From the NCBI GenBank assembly GCA_964016985.1, contig OZ024823.1, positions 33,626,594-33,690,593 on the forward strand: DNA of 64,000 nt. The letters are read 5' to 3'. Shown here one piece after another: positions 10,486 to 21,245 of this stretch; the stretch's first letter is position 1; the number at the start of each line of letters is the position of its first letter. This stretch comes from Anodontia alba. Its lineage: Eukaryota > Mollusca > Bivalvia > Lucinida > Lucinidae. The notes under the pieces are model-generated. The model worked only from the letters and a program-made list of their open reading frames with translations, made no database searches and was not told where the DNA came from. The position numbers and the translations under genes were made by a program.

Positions 10486-11351
10486 TTAATCTAATTTTAA
10501 AGGCTTGCTACAAAATAATGAAATGCTGATAGATTAATATTGATGGAGAAAATGCATTACATTCCATCCTAGCAGCACTGCGCTAGGTGTCTATCAGATT
10601 GTTCCTTAATTGGAAAATACAACTTACGTAATAGATAAGACAATGATGAAGTACCTGTTTACATCGGCGGACACTTTGATATATGCTGGGCTCCAGCTTA
10701 GTATATTTAGCATGTTAACGAAAATGCATGTTCTGGAATCAATGGAGTCCCACTTTCCAGGAATTATACAAATCAAAGCACTGAAGGCATTGAAATGACA
10801 GATTTCTTGAGAAATGCATAAATATTTGAATGCCATTACGCAACTTTTTCCATTTTTACACCTTGGAGGATTCGCTTGTTTTTTGGGTTTTTTTTTCACA
10901 TGTTTTGTTGGACATATTTGCGAAAAGGATATAATAATTGTAAGTTAGCTTGTAAAACGTTTAATAAATACTTTGCTTGGATTGATACATACATGCATTT
11001 TACAGACCTTGCAAGATGTCTGACAGAAACCAACGCTGACAAGAGGTACGGCTCCATTGGCAGAAATTTCATTAGCAGCAATAACGATGGCGTATTGATA
11101 TATCATTTGTTAACAAGACGAAATATTTAGACGTAAACGTCTAAGTACCGGCTCAAATTTTGTTCATGTTTACTTAGAAGTATGGGACAAGGGTGTACTA
11201 AAGTTCAATAAATTTTCAATGTAGCAGGTAAAAAAGTACAACAATGTGATTCTTTTATTTTATTCAGGTTTATTAAATTTCTTGAATGAAATGAGAATAA
11301 ATTAGACATTAATCTGACAAGTATATAAAGCCAAAAAAAAGGTAGTCCAGT
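10486..11351. other. No recognised feature; weak exon-like frame
   Basis: Frames of 62-91 codons occur on both strands. One plus-strand frame (10876-11130) passes a possible acceptor TTTTACAG at about 10998-11005 and then reads an acidic, non-repetitive stretch to a stop, but nothing identifies it. Confidence 0.3.
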
Positions 11352-11775
11352 GAGTGCCACAATAAAAAACCGCAGCCCTTCCCAGACACCAAGAGGAAGA
11401 GGAAACAGACAAAACCAAACAAGCGCAAATCGAACAAACGTACGAAAAGCACTAAGATTAGCTCTCTCTTCCTCAAGCAATCGCAATGCTAAAAAGACAA
11501 GAACAAAATAACACATGGCAAGACTTAAAGCAAATCGCCTCATAGAATATACCTCAAAGCATCAAAGAGTAAGACTAACACCGGGACCACTGCCTTAGAA
11601 CGGTCAGTAGAATAAACCACTGGGGATTTAAAGCACTTTTACGGCCAGCCAACTTTACCCTGGGTCCCCATGCTTCTCTAAATACAGAAATACATGAAAA
11701 TTCGATTCGCATAAAGGCTCCCAACTCAGTCAATGCATCAAAGCGAAAGCATAAAAAATCAAATTAATCACCGTT
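11352..11775 (-). repeat. Family Y interspersed repeat, copy 1
   Basis: The same sequence, in the same strand sense, is at 49.381-49.893 kb and inverted at 46.513-47.045 kb. Shared strings are CGCAGCCCTTCCCAGACACC, TAAGATTAGCTCTCTCTTCC and AGTGCTTTAAA-type motifs. A hydrophobic frame of about 100 codons can be read in each copy, though not always in the same frame, so I do not call it a gene. Confidence 0.65.
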
Positions 11776-12903
11776 TCACGTGGAAACACTAAAATGCGCG
11801 AGAGTGCAAAAGAAAAGACCAGTGTAGGCTGTACTGTATTTCTATCAGGTATATAATACCGAGAAATGTCTCGTGAAAAAAAAATAAATAAACAACTAAA
11901 AAACCAAGTGAGCGTGCAAACTACGTGAGCGTACAAAAATAAAGAACACACGGGGACTGTACTGTATTTTCTTTTTTTTTTAATCTGAAGATGATTCATG
12001 TTGTATGACATGTATTATAATATGTTCAATGTATGATTCTTGCAATTAATGCCTGCAACGTCTTAAACTCAAACTGATAGAAAAACCGACCTGTCAATGA
12101 AACGGTTATGCCAATGTGAACACGACTGGGCATAGCTCTATGTAAAATTATGGCAACAACAAAAGTGGATCTTGCACCTGAAAAATAAATCTTTATGTTT
12201 ATTTATAAAAAATAGGTGACCATGCATCTGAATGAAGATGGCATGTACATACATGTACACATGTTCTAAATATGAGTGCTTTTTGACAACTGGCTATTGA
12301 GATATAAGCATTTAAAAACTTAACCGCAGCATAAGAACACTATACAGAAGTGTCAAAGATTTTGACCTGTAGCCCCATCCCGAGGCTTGAACCCAGGGTC
12401 CATTCTTATAGAATCTCAGAAGACCCTCCAATGTACCCATGCTCCAAATATGAATGCTTTCCTTTACATGACTGTTGAGATATGGACATTTTAAAAACTG
12501 CATCGCAGTGTGACGCGCACGTACACGTGCGAGCTTTAGAACAGAAATAACAAAATTGATAAATATAACTAATAAAGCCAGTTTTACTTTATAGATTTGG
12601 GTTTTGATGGAATCTTCATTGCATAGACTTATTAACCTGATGAAAGATGATTATAATGCCTATGTTGAGAAAATTAAATATTATATGGGTAGGATAGACA
12701 TCTTTATCACATTTGTAACTTTGCACTCCATATATCCCATTTGTAGCTTTGCATGCCATTTTACACATAATACAGATAAAATGTGCAATAATCATGCACA
12801 TCTAAAGAAATGAAAAATTCTGGTTGTATACCAACCTAAAACCTGTCACAATGAAAAACCTACTGAATTTGAGAAAAAAAAAAAGAAGAAAAAAAAAAAA
12901 AAA
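11776..12903. other. No recognised feature
   Basis: Contains CACGTGAGCGTGCAAA-like partial repeats near 11.9 kb and an A-rich tract at about 12874-12904. Frames of 60-93 codons show no motifs. At 12.30-12.49 kb a 60-70-bp motif (GAGATATAAGCATTTAAAAAC...) recurs imperfectly within the stretch. Confidence 0.4.
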
Positions 12904-12966
12904 ACAGGTCTGTCACTGCCTCTGAGTGAGAGCCAGAGCTGCTAACCATTACGCCACAAATCCGAT
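12904..12966 (-). repeat. tRNA-derived SINE head fragment
   Basis: Read on the minus strand, GTGGCGTAATGGTTAGCAG resembles a tRNA D-arm (A-box) region and the segment runs into T/A-rich sequence after about 60 bp. The acceptor and T arms do not pair, so this is not a functional tRNA. Confidence 0.4.
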
Positions 12967-13013
12967 GCAACTTTGTAATGACAAAATTAAAGTACTTAAC
13001 AATATTTACGATG

Positions 13014-13177
13014 CGGTTTTAAAAATTTTTTGAGAGCTAATCGAACACGCTCCCATATGTTAAAAACAAAAGCTGTATTAAGAGACCGGCGCGGGAATCG
13101 CGCCGGTCTCTTAATATAGCTTTTGTTTTAACAAATGGGAGCGTATTCGATTAGCTCTCAAAGAATTTTTAAAACCG
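13014..13177. repeat. Large palindrome with GC-rich core
   Basis: Outer arms CGGTTTTAAAAATTTTT and AATTTTTAAAACCG pair, continuing through TGAGAGCTAATCGA / TCGATTAGCTCTCA and CGCTCCCAT / ATGGGAGCG to GAGACCGGCGCGGGAATC at the centre. The total stem is about 75 bp. The core is repeated once more to the right (CGATTCCCGCGCCGGTC, 13176-13192). A half copy lies at 59.36-59.48 kb. Confidence 0.8.
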
Positions 13178-13197
13178 ATTCCCGCGCCGGTCAGTTA

Positions 13198-14532
13198 CGA
13201 GGGTCTTGCAAAAAGTTTTGTCACTGGGTTCGGATTACTTCAGTGCTACGTTTTATCAAACATATTTTTATTACAAACCTTCAAAGTATTCCCCTTTACT
13301 GAAATACATTTTTGTAATCTTTTTAACCAGTCGCGAAAAGCAGATAAATATTCTTTTGGTATCTGTTGGTGACACTGATAAATAGCTCTGCCAAGAGAAC
13401 TTCTAGACGTATACTTATTTCCAGAAAGCATTTTCTTAAGCCTTGGAAATAAAAAGAAGTCACAGGGACTCAGGTCAGGTGAATAAGGTTGGTGGTTTAA
13501 AACTTTCACCTTTTTAGAAGCCAAAAAAGACTTAAGAACCTCACATTTATGAGAGGAGGCGTTGTCATGTAAAAGGTGGACTCCTAACCATCCTTTGCTT
13601 GGTCGTTTCTTATTGTAAAACTCTTTCACTTTCTTCAGTACAGAATTCTTGTAGAATCGGTCAGTGACTGTATAACCAGATGGACAAGGCACTTGAACGA
13701 CTGGCCCACTTGAATTAAAGAAAATTGCGTACATCTTTTTCGAATTTATGGTTCTCTTGGCAATACATGGGCGTTTTTTATCTTTTCGCTGCCATTGCTT
13801 ATTATCAACCCTTCTTTGTGGCTCAAATATGTGCACCCAGGTATCATCACCTGTTAGCAAGTTAGAAATAACCCGACTATTACAGCCTTTGTATGTTTTC
13901 AAAAAGTTCCCGGGCACATTTAAGGTGTTGTGTCTTTTGTTCCTCAGTGAGCAAATGAGGTACCCACCTTGCGCAAACCTTTCTCAGGTCCAAACGCTTT
14001 CTCAGAATTGTTTGCACACTGCCTTCTGATATGCCAGTACAACCAGTTATATCTTTAACAGACAATCGCGCATTCTGTTTGACCACAATCTTTACAGCAT
14101 CGATGTTAGCCTTGGTAACAGAGGTTTTAGACCTTCCAGGACGGGTAGCATCTTCAACAGAAAATTTCCCAGCTTTAAAAGCTTTAACCCACCTAAAATC
14201 TGTGCGCACTGAAAAGGTCTGAGGTCCACATATACCACACGAGTCATTAAATATCTGCTTTGAATCTATATTAAGCCTATGCGGCATTTACTATAGCTAC
14301 GAATTTCAGTCTTCTGGTCCATGTTCCAATGTAACAAATAAATTGGTAAGTGTATATGACTGCATCTATTTCAATTTGAAATAACTCGGTCAGTTGGAAA
14401 ACAATTTGCACGAAATAAACGGGTATCGTTAGCTATATAACACACCATTCAAGTGCAGTGAAGCATTTTAAAATATACCTGGGATAAAACTAAGGAAGTC
14501 TATTAGTGACAGAACTTTTTGCAGGACCCTCG
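13198..14532 (-). mobile_element. mariner-type transposon, nearly intact
   Basis: The 1335-bp element is bounded by TA on both sides (13196-13197 and 14533-14534). Its terminal inverted repeats start CGAGGGTCTTGCAAAAAG and CGAGGGTCCTGCAAAAAG and match at 26 of the first 28 positions. It contains one transposase gene on the minus strand. Length, TA target and DD34D catalytic spacing are those of the mariner branch of the Tc1/mariner superfamily. Confidence 0.95.
13246..14287 (-). pseudogene. mariner transposase, DD34D, broken by one frameshift
   Basis: The N-terminal part (14287 down to 13880, 135 codons) has paired helix-turn-helix sequence, including VKAFKAGKFSVEDATRPGRS and RWVPHLLTEEQK. 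The C-terminal part (13917 down to 13246) holds the catalytic triad: GDDTW, HDNAS and SPDLSPCDFF, with 34 residues between the second and third aspartates, hence DD34D. The two frames overlap by 38 bp and differ by one base. The shift lies at or near the A5 run at 13901-13905, where homology passes from CARELF to KTYKGCN. Otherwise I see no stop, so it decayed recently. A joined product would be about 345 residues, the usual mariner length. The ATG at 14287 is the first in frame after the terminal repeat. Confidence 0.93.
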
Positions 14533-14534
14533 TA

Positions 14535-14867
14535 ATGCCATTTATTTACATTTTCCTTATGCATATGCATTAGTCACTTAACAAGGCATTTTTTGATTCC
14601 TGATGTTTTTCATATTTATCCAACACTATATTCAAAATTCGAGAGATAATGCTCTGAGACATCAAAGAAATGTGATTTCGATCAAGTCTATTCATAAATA
14701 CCGCAAATATTGACTATAAGTTGAAGTATTTTTAAGCAGAAGCATGTTCAGTAGTGGTGAAAGCCACTAAAACATGAAAATTTGGTGGTAACAAAAATTA
14801 CAGATGAAGTCTGACATTTAAAGCTGGTATCTCACAACGTATGAAACATAACAGTCCTATTAGCAAA
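14535..14867. other. No recognised feature
   Basis: AT-rich spacer between the mariner and a foldback repeat. No palindrome or tandem repeat was seen. Confidence 0.45.
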
Positions 14868-15365
14868 TGGACCTGGGCACAACATTTCCTACACGAGTGC
14901 ATGAACTCCCAGCGAAGACTGAAATCAGCCGTGCATCTGCACAGTCTAATCAGTCTTCGCATGAAATTCTGGGATACCAAGGATCCAAAGCGTCTTCAGG
15001 TGGACAGCAAGTACTCTCATTACGAAAACACGCCTATTCAAATACACTGAACATTTTACCACCAAAAAATCGAAATTTTCAGATTAAAAAATCTTATATT
15101 TGTCATATTTCTGCTCAAAATACATATCGTGGGTACTCGTTAGAACCGTCTCGACGAGGCGGTTCTAACGAGTACCCACAATCTATGTTTCTGAGCAGAT
15201 ATAAGAACAAATAATGCATTCTATTATAAACCCCATTTATACTATATAAAAGTGGGGTTTAAGGGGGTCAAAATTATATGGGCATGTTTTCGTGATAGAT
15301 CAGCCTGCGCAGTCTGATCTGAATCTTCGCTGGGCGCACAAACACACTTAGAAAGGAAATGCTGT
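14868..15365. repeat. Family V foldback repeat, copy 3, split by MITE-A
   Basis: The left part (14868-15017) has CCTGGGCACAACATTTCC and CAGTCTTCGC. The right part (15297-15365) resumes with CAGCCTGCGCAGTCTGATC and GGAAATGCTGTGTCCCGG. MITE-A copy c sits between, so the foldback is older. Confidence 0.65.
15018..15296 (+). mobile_element. MITE-A copy c, inserted in a family V foldback
   Basis: CATTACGAAAACACGCC to GGCATGTTTTCGTGAT. The centre reads GAACCGTCTCGACGAGGCGG, one substitution off the perfect stem. The right arm has TATATAAAAG at about 15244-15253. Confidence 0.9.
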
Positions 15366-15734
15366 GTCCCGGCTCAAACATTAAGGGGCTTGATATACTT
15401 GATACATTTCAATACGTTTTCGTCCCTTTTATACAATGAAGCCACTTTTTGTGTCTGCCTTTGTATTGTACTATGTACAAGGTGTCTACCCTAAGAGGTA
15501 AACATCCTCCAAGGGTACTTGGGAGTAATTTTGTTTCTTTTATAGTAGACCTTCCTTCAGAAAAGATTCTTTGGTCCTGTTTTTTATGTGTATTTCAGTA
15601 TATAGAGGAAACTAACATCGACACTGATTTCCGGAAAGATTCATTCAGTCTGATTACATAGTATGTAAACGTTTGTTATTGGTCAGTGCTAGTCAATACA
15701 ATAATCCGTCGGTACTTTGATATATCAGTCGCAA
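15366..15734. other. No recognised feature
   Basis: A 70-codon plus-strand frame (15449-15661) lacks any recognisable motif. Confidence 0.4.
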
Positions 15735-15955
15735 CCTGAGAAAACAGGCCTTCTGACATGTCCACCAAACCAACACTTAAATCAGACTGCGCATCCGCAC
15801 AGACTGATCAGAGTCTTTGCTATTCGCATGAAGAACCTTTGAATATTTGGCGATGCAAATTGCGCCCAGTGAAGATTCTGATCAGACTGTGCGAATGTGC
15901 TGCCTGATCTGAATCTTTGCCTGGTTTACATGTGCAAAGGTACGTTTTATGACGT
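15735..15955. repeat. Family V2 foldback repeat, complete copy
   Basis: GGCCTTCTGACATGTCC at the left and ACATGTGCAAAGGTACG at the right are inverted ends. Internal stems are GACTGCGCATCCGCACAGAC and GACTGTGCGAATGTGCTGCC. Other copies are at 9.6, 21.8, 37.0 and 57.9/58.5 kb. Confidence 0.6.
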
Positions 15956-16029
15956 GACGGCTAGTATTCCCAGATAAGAAACTGCATCAATCAATTATAG
16001 AAATTTTATAGGAAATTGATGCACCTTCA

Positions 16030-16242
16030 GGGGAGGCAACTCTGTTCAAACTGATTTACATCTCTTCTGAACAAAGGTTTGTTCGTAAAGGAAAGAATTT
16101 GCTCCCAGCGGGGTTAGGTTAGGGGCTGTAAATGTGTTCCTTTTCAACAGTAGACCACTTTTCAGAAGGGGCCTGGTGTGCCGGAATGGAAAGAAAATGT
16201 CACAAAAGTTATCTCCCTTGTAAAATTGCGGAAAATCTACCT
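16030..16242 (+). repeat. Family P repeat, copy 2
   Basis: GGGGAGGCAACTCTGTTC, then GGAAAGAATTTGCTCCC, CTTTTCAGAAGGGG and TTATCTCCCTTGTAAAAT. This is the most complete P copy in the window. Confidence 0.65.
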
Positions 16243-16443
16243 GTTCCATGAGGTTATTAAACTTTTTTCCATGCTAAACTAAGCAGGGCATGAACTTTTC
16301 TCTACTAATAAATATGATTATGCCAAGAATAGTTGGCATTTTTATATTTATTGGCAGAGAAATTTTCATGAGAATTATTAGCAGGACAAATTTCATTCTC
16401 AACTCAGCATATATAACGTTTTATAACTTCCCCGTAAATGGTG

Positions 16444-16475
<32 letters not shown>

Positions 16476-16589
16476 TTTTTACAGCCATGAGAAGATATAC
16501 AGTGCATTCTAGGCGATTCTATTGAGTATTGACGATCTCAAATCTCTTGATATCAAACGAAAATATTATGTGGAACTCTTCATATCTGG
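16243..16589. other. Spacer with a poly(T) run
   Basis: An uninterrupted T run (16444-16472) ends a 66-codon chance frame. Nothing else was recognised. Confidence 0.5.
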
Positions 16590-17230
16590 ACCTATTTATT
16601 AAAAAATATTTACAATAAAGTGACATTAACATGAATATTTCACTGTTTTACCATAGGGGCTTTTCTTAAAGGAAAGAATTTGCTCCCTCTTGCCTTTAAG
16701 AGTAGCCCCTATTTTACCAGCGATTTTAGGAATACATTTGTTTTAAAGATTTTTCATGGGTCTGCGTAAAATAACATCACAAAAACATGCCTATATAATT
16801 TTGACCCCCTTAAACCCCACTTTTATAGAGTAAAACTGGGGTTTACAGGGGTATACATTATTTTCCATATTTCTGCTCAAAAACATAGATTGTGGCTACT
16901 CGTCAGAACCGCCTCATCGAGGCGGTTCTAACGAGTACCCACAATCTATGTTTTGAGCAGAAATATGGAAAATATCAGCATTTCTTTATCTGAAAATTTT
17001 CAGTTTTTGGAGGTGAAATTTTCTATATATTTGAATAGGCATGTTTTCGTAATGATTCCGTTCCGGCTACGCCACTGACACGTATTCAACTTCACATGCA
17101 TTTTGTGCTTTAGCATGCTGTAGTCGAAACAGATGAGAATTATTGACACTTATCTTATTTTCAATGGCAGAAAATAAGACTTAACAAATCATTCAAATTG
17201 AAATTTCAAGACCCTAGCACACAGTCCTTA
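16590..17230 (+). repeat. Family Z repeat interrupted by MITE-A (paralogue of 20.885-21.245 kb)
   Basis: The left part has AATATTTACAATAAAGTGAC and a palindrome around GGAAAGAATTTGCTCCC and its complement. The right part (17055-17230) has CACGCCACTGACACGTATTC-like sequence, TATCTTATTTTCAATGGCAG and TTGAAATTTCAAGACCC. The minus strand of 20.885-21.245 kb carries all of these in the same order without the MITE, giving a usable empty site. Confidence 0.75.
16775..17054 (-). mobile_element. MITE-A copy d, inserted in family Z
   Basis: Reverse orientation: CATCACAAAAACATGCC to GGCATGTTTTCGTAATG. Compared with the empty paralogue (GTAAAATAATTCC), the insertion leaves AAAATAA on the left and ATTCC on the right, so at most one base (A) was duplicated. 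Confidence 0.9.
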
Positions 17231-17244
17231 CTTTGGCAGATGAC

Positions 17245-17335
17245 TACTGTCTATAGCGGGCCGTTATCGGCCTGTCAGCTACCCTGACGGGCCGATAACG
17301 GCCCGCAATAGATTTATAAAGAATGCTGGCTGGGT
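17245..17335. repeat. Family AC palindrome, copy 1
   Basis: TCTATAGCGGGCCGTTATCG pairs with CGATAACGGCCCGCAATAGA around TCAGCTACCCTGACGG, followed by AAAGAATGCTGGCTGGG. Relatives are at 47.59, 56.84 and 57.33 kb. Confidence 0.7.
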
Positions 17336-17385
17336 AGTCTATGTAATGTGTATCACTCTGTTCGAGTTCCCCAAAATACACAGGG

Positions 17386-17688
17386 TTTGTTTGTGTTGAG
17401 GTTTTACGGCCCAGTCAACCCAATGGGGTCATGTCGAGCGCGATTAGTTTACCCAGCTACACGTTTACTGGGCAGGCTTAGTCCTCTAAGCAGTTAACCA
17501 GTATTGTGCACATTCTTTCGCCAGAAACTGACAACTGCCCTTCTTGAATCAGCGGAAGGGAGAGAATGACCATAGAAAATAGTCCATGATCAATCTCCAC
17601 GAAAGAATGTTGCCGACCTCGGCGGGGGTTGAACCCGCGATCTCCTGGTCTCCAGTCGGACGGCGCATCCAACTGAGCCACCGAGGCC
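17386..17688 (-). mobile_element. tRNA-derived SINE, copy 1
   Basis: On the minus strand it opens GGCCTCGGTGGCTCAGTTGG (pol III A box TGGCTCAGTTGG, 17669-17680), followed by a B box GGTTCAACCCC (17625-17635). A non-tRNA body carries CATTCTTTCG and a tail ends with TTGGGTTGACTGGGCCGTAA. The 39.788-40.091 kb copy shares the whole length. Frames running through it are not genes. The two-box head and a body of about 300 bp are typical of metazoan tRNA-type SINEs. Confidence 0.85.
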
Positions 17689-17774
17689 AGCAATAATATA
17701 TAGGTAAAACAGGATATGCAAGGGTCTTCGTTATTAGGGGAGTGATCAGAATTCTGCAGTTTTACAGTAAGTGT

Positions 17775-17972
17775 TTTACTAACCGTTCCAAAGCGGTGGT
17801 TTACTATTTCTGTCATTGTATGTCTTTGCATGTATGTCCTGGTGATTTGTTATTTTATTGGAAAGAGACTGTATTTTTGGCTTCCTGCTTGTAGTGTTTT
17901 GATTGTGGTGCCGTTGCTTTAAGTGCGTCCTTCTTTACCTTTGGTGTCTTGGACGGTAATTGTATCGATTCC

Positions 17973-17975
<3 letters not shown>
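17775..17975 (-). repeat. Family Q repeat, copy 2
   Basis: The reverse complement of the copy at 268-510. On the minus strand a frame reads QESIQLPSKTPKVKKDALKA, continuing to a stop in the copy. A second shared segment on the same strand reads TEIVNHR. Confidence 0.5.

Positions 17976-17977
<2 letters not shown>

Positions 17978-18003
<26 letters not shown>
17978..18003. repeat. Poly(T) run
   Basis: About 26 T directly at the end of the family Q copy, read as a poly(A) tail on the minus strand. This would fit a retroposed origin for family Q. Confidence 0.6.
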
Positions 18004-18180
18004 CAATTTGACAGTTACTTCTAGTAAACAATGTTACTACATACATTTGTCTTAATGTGCTTAGTACCCAAATCTTCATGTTTTCCCAAATCAAATGGCG
18101 AAAATATCATGGCGTACATATAGCCCTAAATAAGAAGGGTCTACCGATACATATTTTTCTTATTTCATCACTAAAGCACA

Positions 18181-18458
18181 CATTACGAAAACACGCCTAT
18201 TCAAATATATTGAAAATTTTACAACCAAAAACGGGAAAATTTCCAGACAAAAATTATGATATTTTTCATATTTCTGCTCAAAACATAGATTATGGGTACT
18301 CGTTAGAACCGCCTCGTCGAGGCGGTTCTAACGAGTACTCACAATCTATGTTTTGAGCAGAAATAAGAAAAATAATGTATACCCCTGTAAACCCCAGTTT
18401 TACTATATAAAAGTGGGGTTTCAGGGGGTCAAAATTATATAGGCATGTTTTCGTGATG
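18181..18458 (+). mobile_element. MITE-A copy e
   Basis: Nearly consensus: CATTACGAAAACACGCC, perfect centre CCGCCTCGTCGAGGCGG, TATATAAAAG in the right arm, CGTGATG end. Confidence 0.92.
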
Positions 18459-18964
18459 ATATGGTGGTTCACTTCTAATGAGTGCCGTAATATATGTTTT
18501 TGTGAAAAAATGAAAATTGAGCAAGCGCACGATAAAACCTGCAATAAGACGTGTGTAACCAGTAAAGACACAGATCAGCCTGTACATCAACCCAGTATGG
18601 CAAGGCTCCTCGTTTAGCCTCTTGGGATAGCCTGGGGGTTGTAGATATGAAATAACTAAGTACTGCATGAAACAACTAAGTACTTTCATTGTATTTGAAA
18701 TGCTAGGAAGTCATAACAAATACGCACAACTATTATTAAACATCATGTATGTGTCTCTCTCTCCTTCTAAATACCACTTGTCATCTTCAGAATCGCTAAT
18801 CTCCTCCTAGAGGGCAATTTTAACCCATAAACACTTCCTCCTTGTCACCATTAACATTGAATGGTCCAGGGTACTTAATCGCAGACCTTACATCTTATCA
18901 TATCATATCTAGTCGATTACATTTCTGCAATGCAGCTGTTGTCCCGAAACTATATCGTGCCAAT

Positions 18965-18995
<31 letters not shown>

Positions 18996-19089
18996 CTATC
19001 ATCAGTCAATCATGACCGTGTGGGGATAAATCACAGCGGAATAATTATGGGATTTTAATTCACCGATACTGTTTCACCATTTTTGAACG
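18459..19089. other. Spacer with a short GA repeat
   Basis: (GA)n at about 18964-18994. Overlapping minus-strand frames at 18.29-18.69 kb partly translate the MITE and are not credible genes. Confidence 0.45.
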
Positions 19090-19245
19090 GTTGACAACTT
19101 CTGTGACTTCCTGATTCCTTGCGTGCACAGCAAACCCGGCGGAAAAGGGAAAAAACTCAAAGGAGGAGTAAACTATTTCCTTTCAGAGACTATCCCTTTT
19201 CAGAAGATGGATAGCACCACTTCAACAGAGTGCCTCCCCTGAAAC
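19090..19245 (-). repeat. Family P repeat, copy 3
   Basis: Minus-strand copy with CTTCTGTGACTTCCTG at one end and GTGCCTCCCCTG at the other. CCCTTTTCAGAAG is shared with the plus-strand copies in inverted context. Confidence 0.5.
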
Positions 19246-19529
19246 TCTATCCATTCTCTTTAATAGGTGAAAAATGACAGCGGATAAATTCAGATGATAT
19301 AAATGGTCTTTTTAGAAATGGTTTTAAAGCAACTAAGATTGACTCTGAAATGACCATAGCAGTAAGAGAACACGCATGTAGTCAGCGAGTGTACAAATGT
19401 AGCAAATATATTGACAAAAAAGAAAAGAAGAAAAAACAAAAACAAAAGAACCTTAACACTTCTAAATGACAACAGAAACTAAGATTAATGCCTTATGATT
19501 GTAAAACTGATCTTCTGTGTAATACGTGC

Positions 19530-19655
19530 AAATGAAACCACACTTGTTAAGGAATTGTTATTCCTTAGTACAGTCGAACTTCGATGGCTCGAACCCCTTT
19601 GGGACCATGAAAATTTGTTCGAGACAGCGGTAGTTCGAGCCTCGGAAAGTTACTA
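19530..19655 (+). repeat. 126-bp inverted duplication, arm 1 (inversion scar)
   Basis: Identical, by reading all 126 positions, to the reverse complement of 25225-25350. It comprises about 40 bp of unique flank (AAATGAAACCACACTTG...) plus the terminal part of a family R element. It passes directly into the right half of a MITE-A. Confidence 0.9.
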
Positions 19656-19784
19656 ACGAGTACCCACAATCTATGTTTTTGAGCAGAAATAAGAAAAATA
19701 ATGTATACCCCTGTAAACCCCAGTTTAACTATATAAAAGTGGGGTTGAAGGGGGTCAAAATTATATAGGCATGTTTTCGTGATG
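19656..19784 (+). mobile_element. MITE-A right half (copy f)
   Basis: It begins inside the central palindrome at ACGAGTACCCACAATC and continues normally through TATATAAAAG to GGCATGTTTTCGTGATG. The complementary left half is at 25351-25492 on the opposite strand. Confidence 0.88.
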
Positions 19785-20269
19785 TTTCATTCCTATGAAG
19801 CCAATAGTTCGGGTTGCATGACAATAAACGTTTACCATAAACTTATTATAGGCCAGTAGTTAAATGGTAATTTTTTCCGTGTCCAATACTATATGAACAA
19901 GATTATTTTCCGTAGACATTTAACAGGAAAAGCTTTTAATACCATTGTCTTCGTAATCAATGACAATATTTGAACTAAGCTCGCAACATAAGTTTCAGTT
20001 TGAAATATACTCTTATAAATTTGTGTGTTTATGAACATACCTTTGTTTTGACTTGTTGCCATGACAAAGGATAGTTTTAAAATAGGAAAGTCTTAAACGA
20101 AATCTTCAAAAGCCCTACCGGTAGGTTTTTGGTCGACTATTTACAACCGAGTCATAGTATACAAACCCCAAAATGTCCTAAAGGTAGTTGTCCACATGAT
20201 TATGATTGACGACTGTAACCAAACCGCGCCCTAGAAGAAATCCAGGTTACGGTTAATCTTGTATAAAAT
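19785..20269. other. No recognised feature
   Basis: Contains CCCTACCGGTAGG, a short perfect palindrome near 20113, and otherwise unassigned sequence. Confidence 0.4.
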
Positions 20270-20740
20270 CCTATGAACATAGCTGTTTGAAGCTATTCTT
20301 GAATAGACCAGAAGCCGTGTTCAAACAACAAACCCATGTTCAAATCATGAAATTCACGTGCTGTTTGAACATGGATTTTGAACTTTTGATATCACAAGAT
20401 GGGCCTTGCTTTGTTTACGTTACGTTGAACGACGTAACTTTTATCGCCCTGAACGTAGCATTTTAGAATTTTATGATGACGTCAGAGAGTCATTGCGCAA
20501 CTGGCTGCATTGTAAACAACATTGTGACCTAGCCGCCATGTTGGTTTGCCGTCGCATTTGAAGAGTTTATATGGAGTTTATATGGAGCATTTGGGCGTTT
20601 TTATCACAATTTGCAGTTGCAATTGTAAGTTAAGCAAGAACAACGACCATCCTAGCGACCTCGTGTTCAAACAGCTTCCTTGGGACCCGGCAAATGTAAA
20701 TGCATGAAAAACCATGGGTGATCCCTATGTTCATAGCGCT
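20270..20740. repeat. Possible TIR element with CRE-like site
   Basis: CTATGAACATAGCTGTTTGA near the left and TTCAAACAGC...CTATGTTCATAGCG near the right are imperfect inverted ends. GTTCAAAC motifs recur inside. A canonical TGACGTCA lies at about 20478-20485. No second copy is visible in the window, so the call rests on the inverted ends alone. Confidence 0.35.
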
Positions 20741-20884
20741 ATCTTTGACGCTGTGACGCCAAAGTGCTATTGATAGAGGATTATCTGTAAAACTTGGACT
20801 AGGACATTTGGGACATTTGCAAACAATACAAACCCTTACGTCCATTTGTCAGTACGTTGCGCTCTTGCGTTTGTTTCACAACTA

Positions 20885-21082
20885 AAGAACATTGTATACT
20901 AGAGTCTTGAAATTTCAATTTGAAGGATATGTCAAGTCTTATTTGCTGCAATTGAAAATAAGATAAGTATTAAAAATTCTCGTCCGTTTAGACTATAGCA
21001 TTCTAATGCTTAAAATGTATATGAAGGTGAATACGTGTCAGTGGCGTGGCCAGAATGGAATTATTTTACGCACACCTAGGAA

Positions 21083-21120
<38 letters not shown>

Positions 21121-21245
21121 CCTAAAATTGCATCCAAGATAGGGGCTACTCTTAAAGGAAAGAATTTGCTCCCAGAGGGAGCAAATTCTTTCCTTTAAGA
21201 GTAGCCCCTATGGTAAAATATTTATGTTAATGTCACTTGATTGTA
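20885..21245 (-). repeat. Family Z repeat, empty-site copy
   Basis: Minus-strand paralogue of 16.59-17.23 kb. It contains an A run (about 21089-21118) absent from the other copy and a perfect palindrome GGAAAGAATTTGCTCCC / GGGAGCAAATTCTTTCC (21141-21212). It lacks the MITE-A insertion. Confidence 0.75.

Noticed and set aside
17625..17688. tRNA gene on the minus strand
   Set aside because: The head folds only partly and is fused to a SINE body present in a second copy at 39.8 kb.
20478..20485. TGACGTCA as the promoter of a host gene
   Set aside because: No initiator, coding frame or exon follows. An 8-bp motif alone is weak and lies inside a possible inverted-repeat element.
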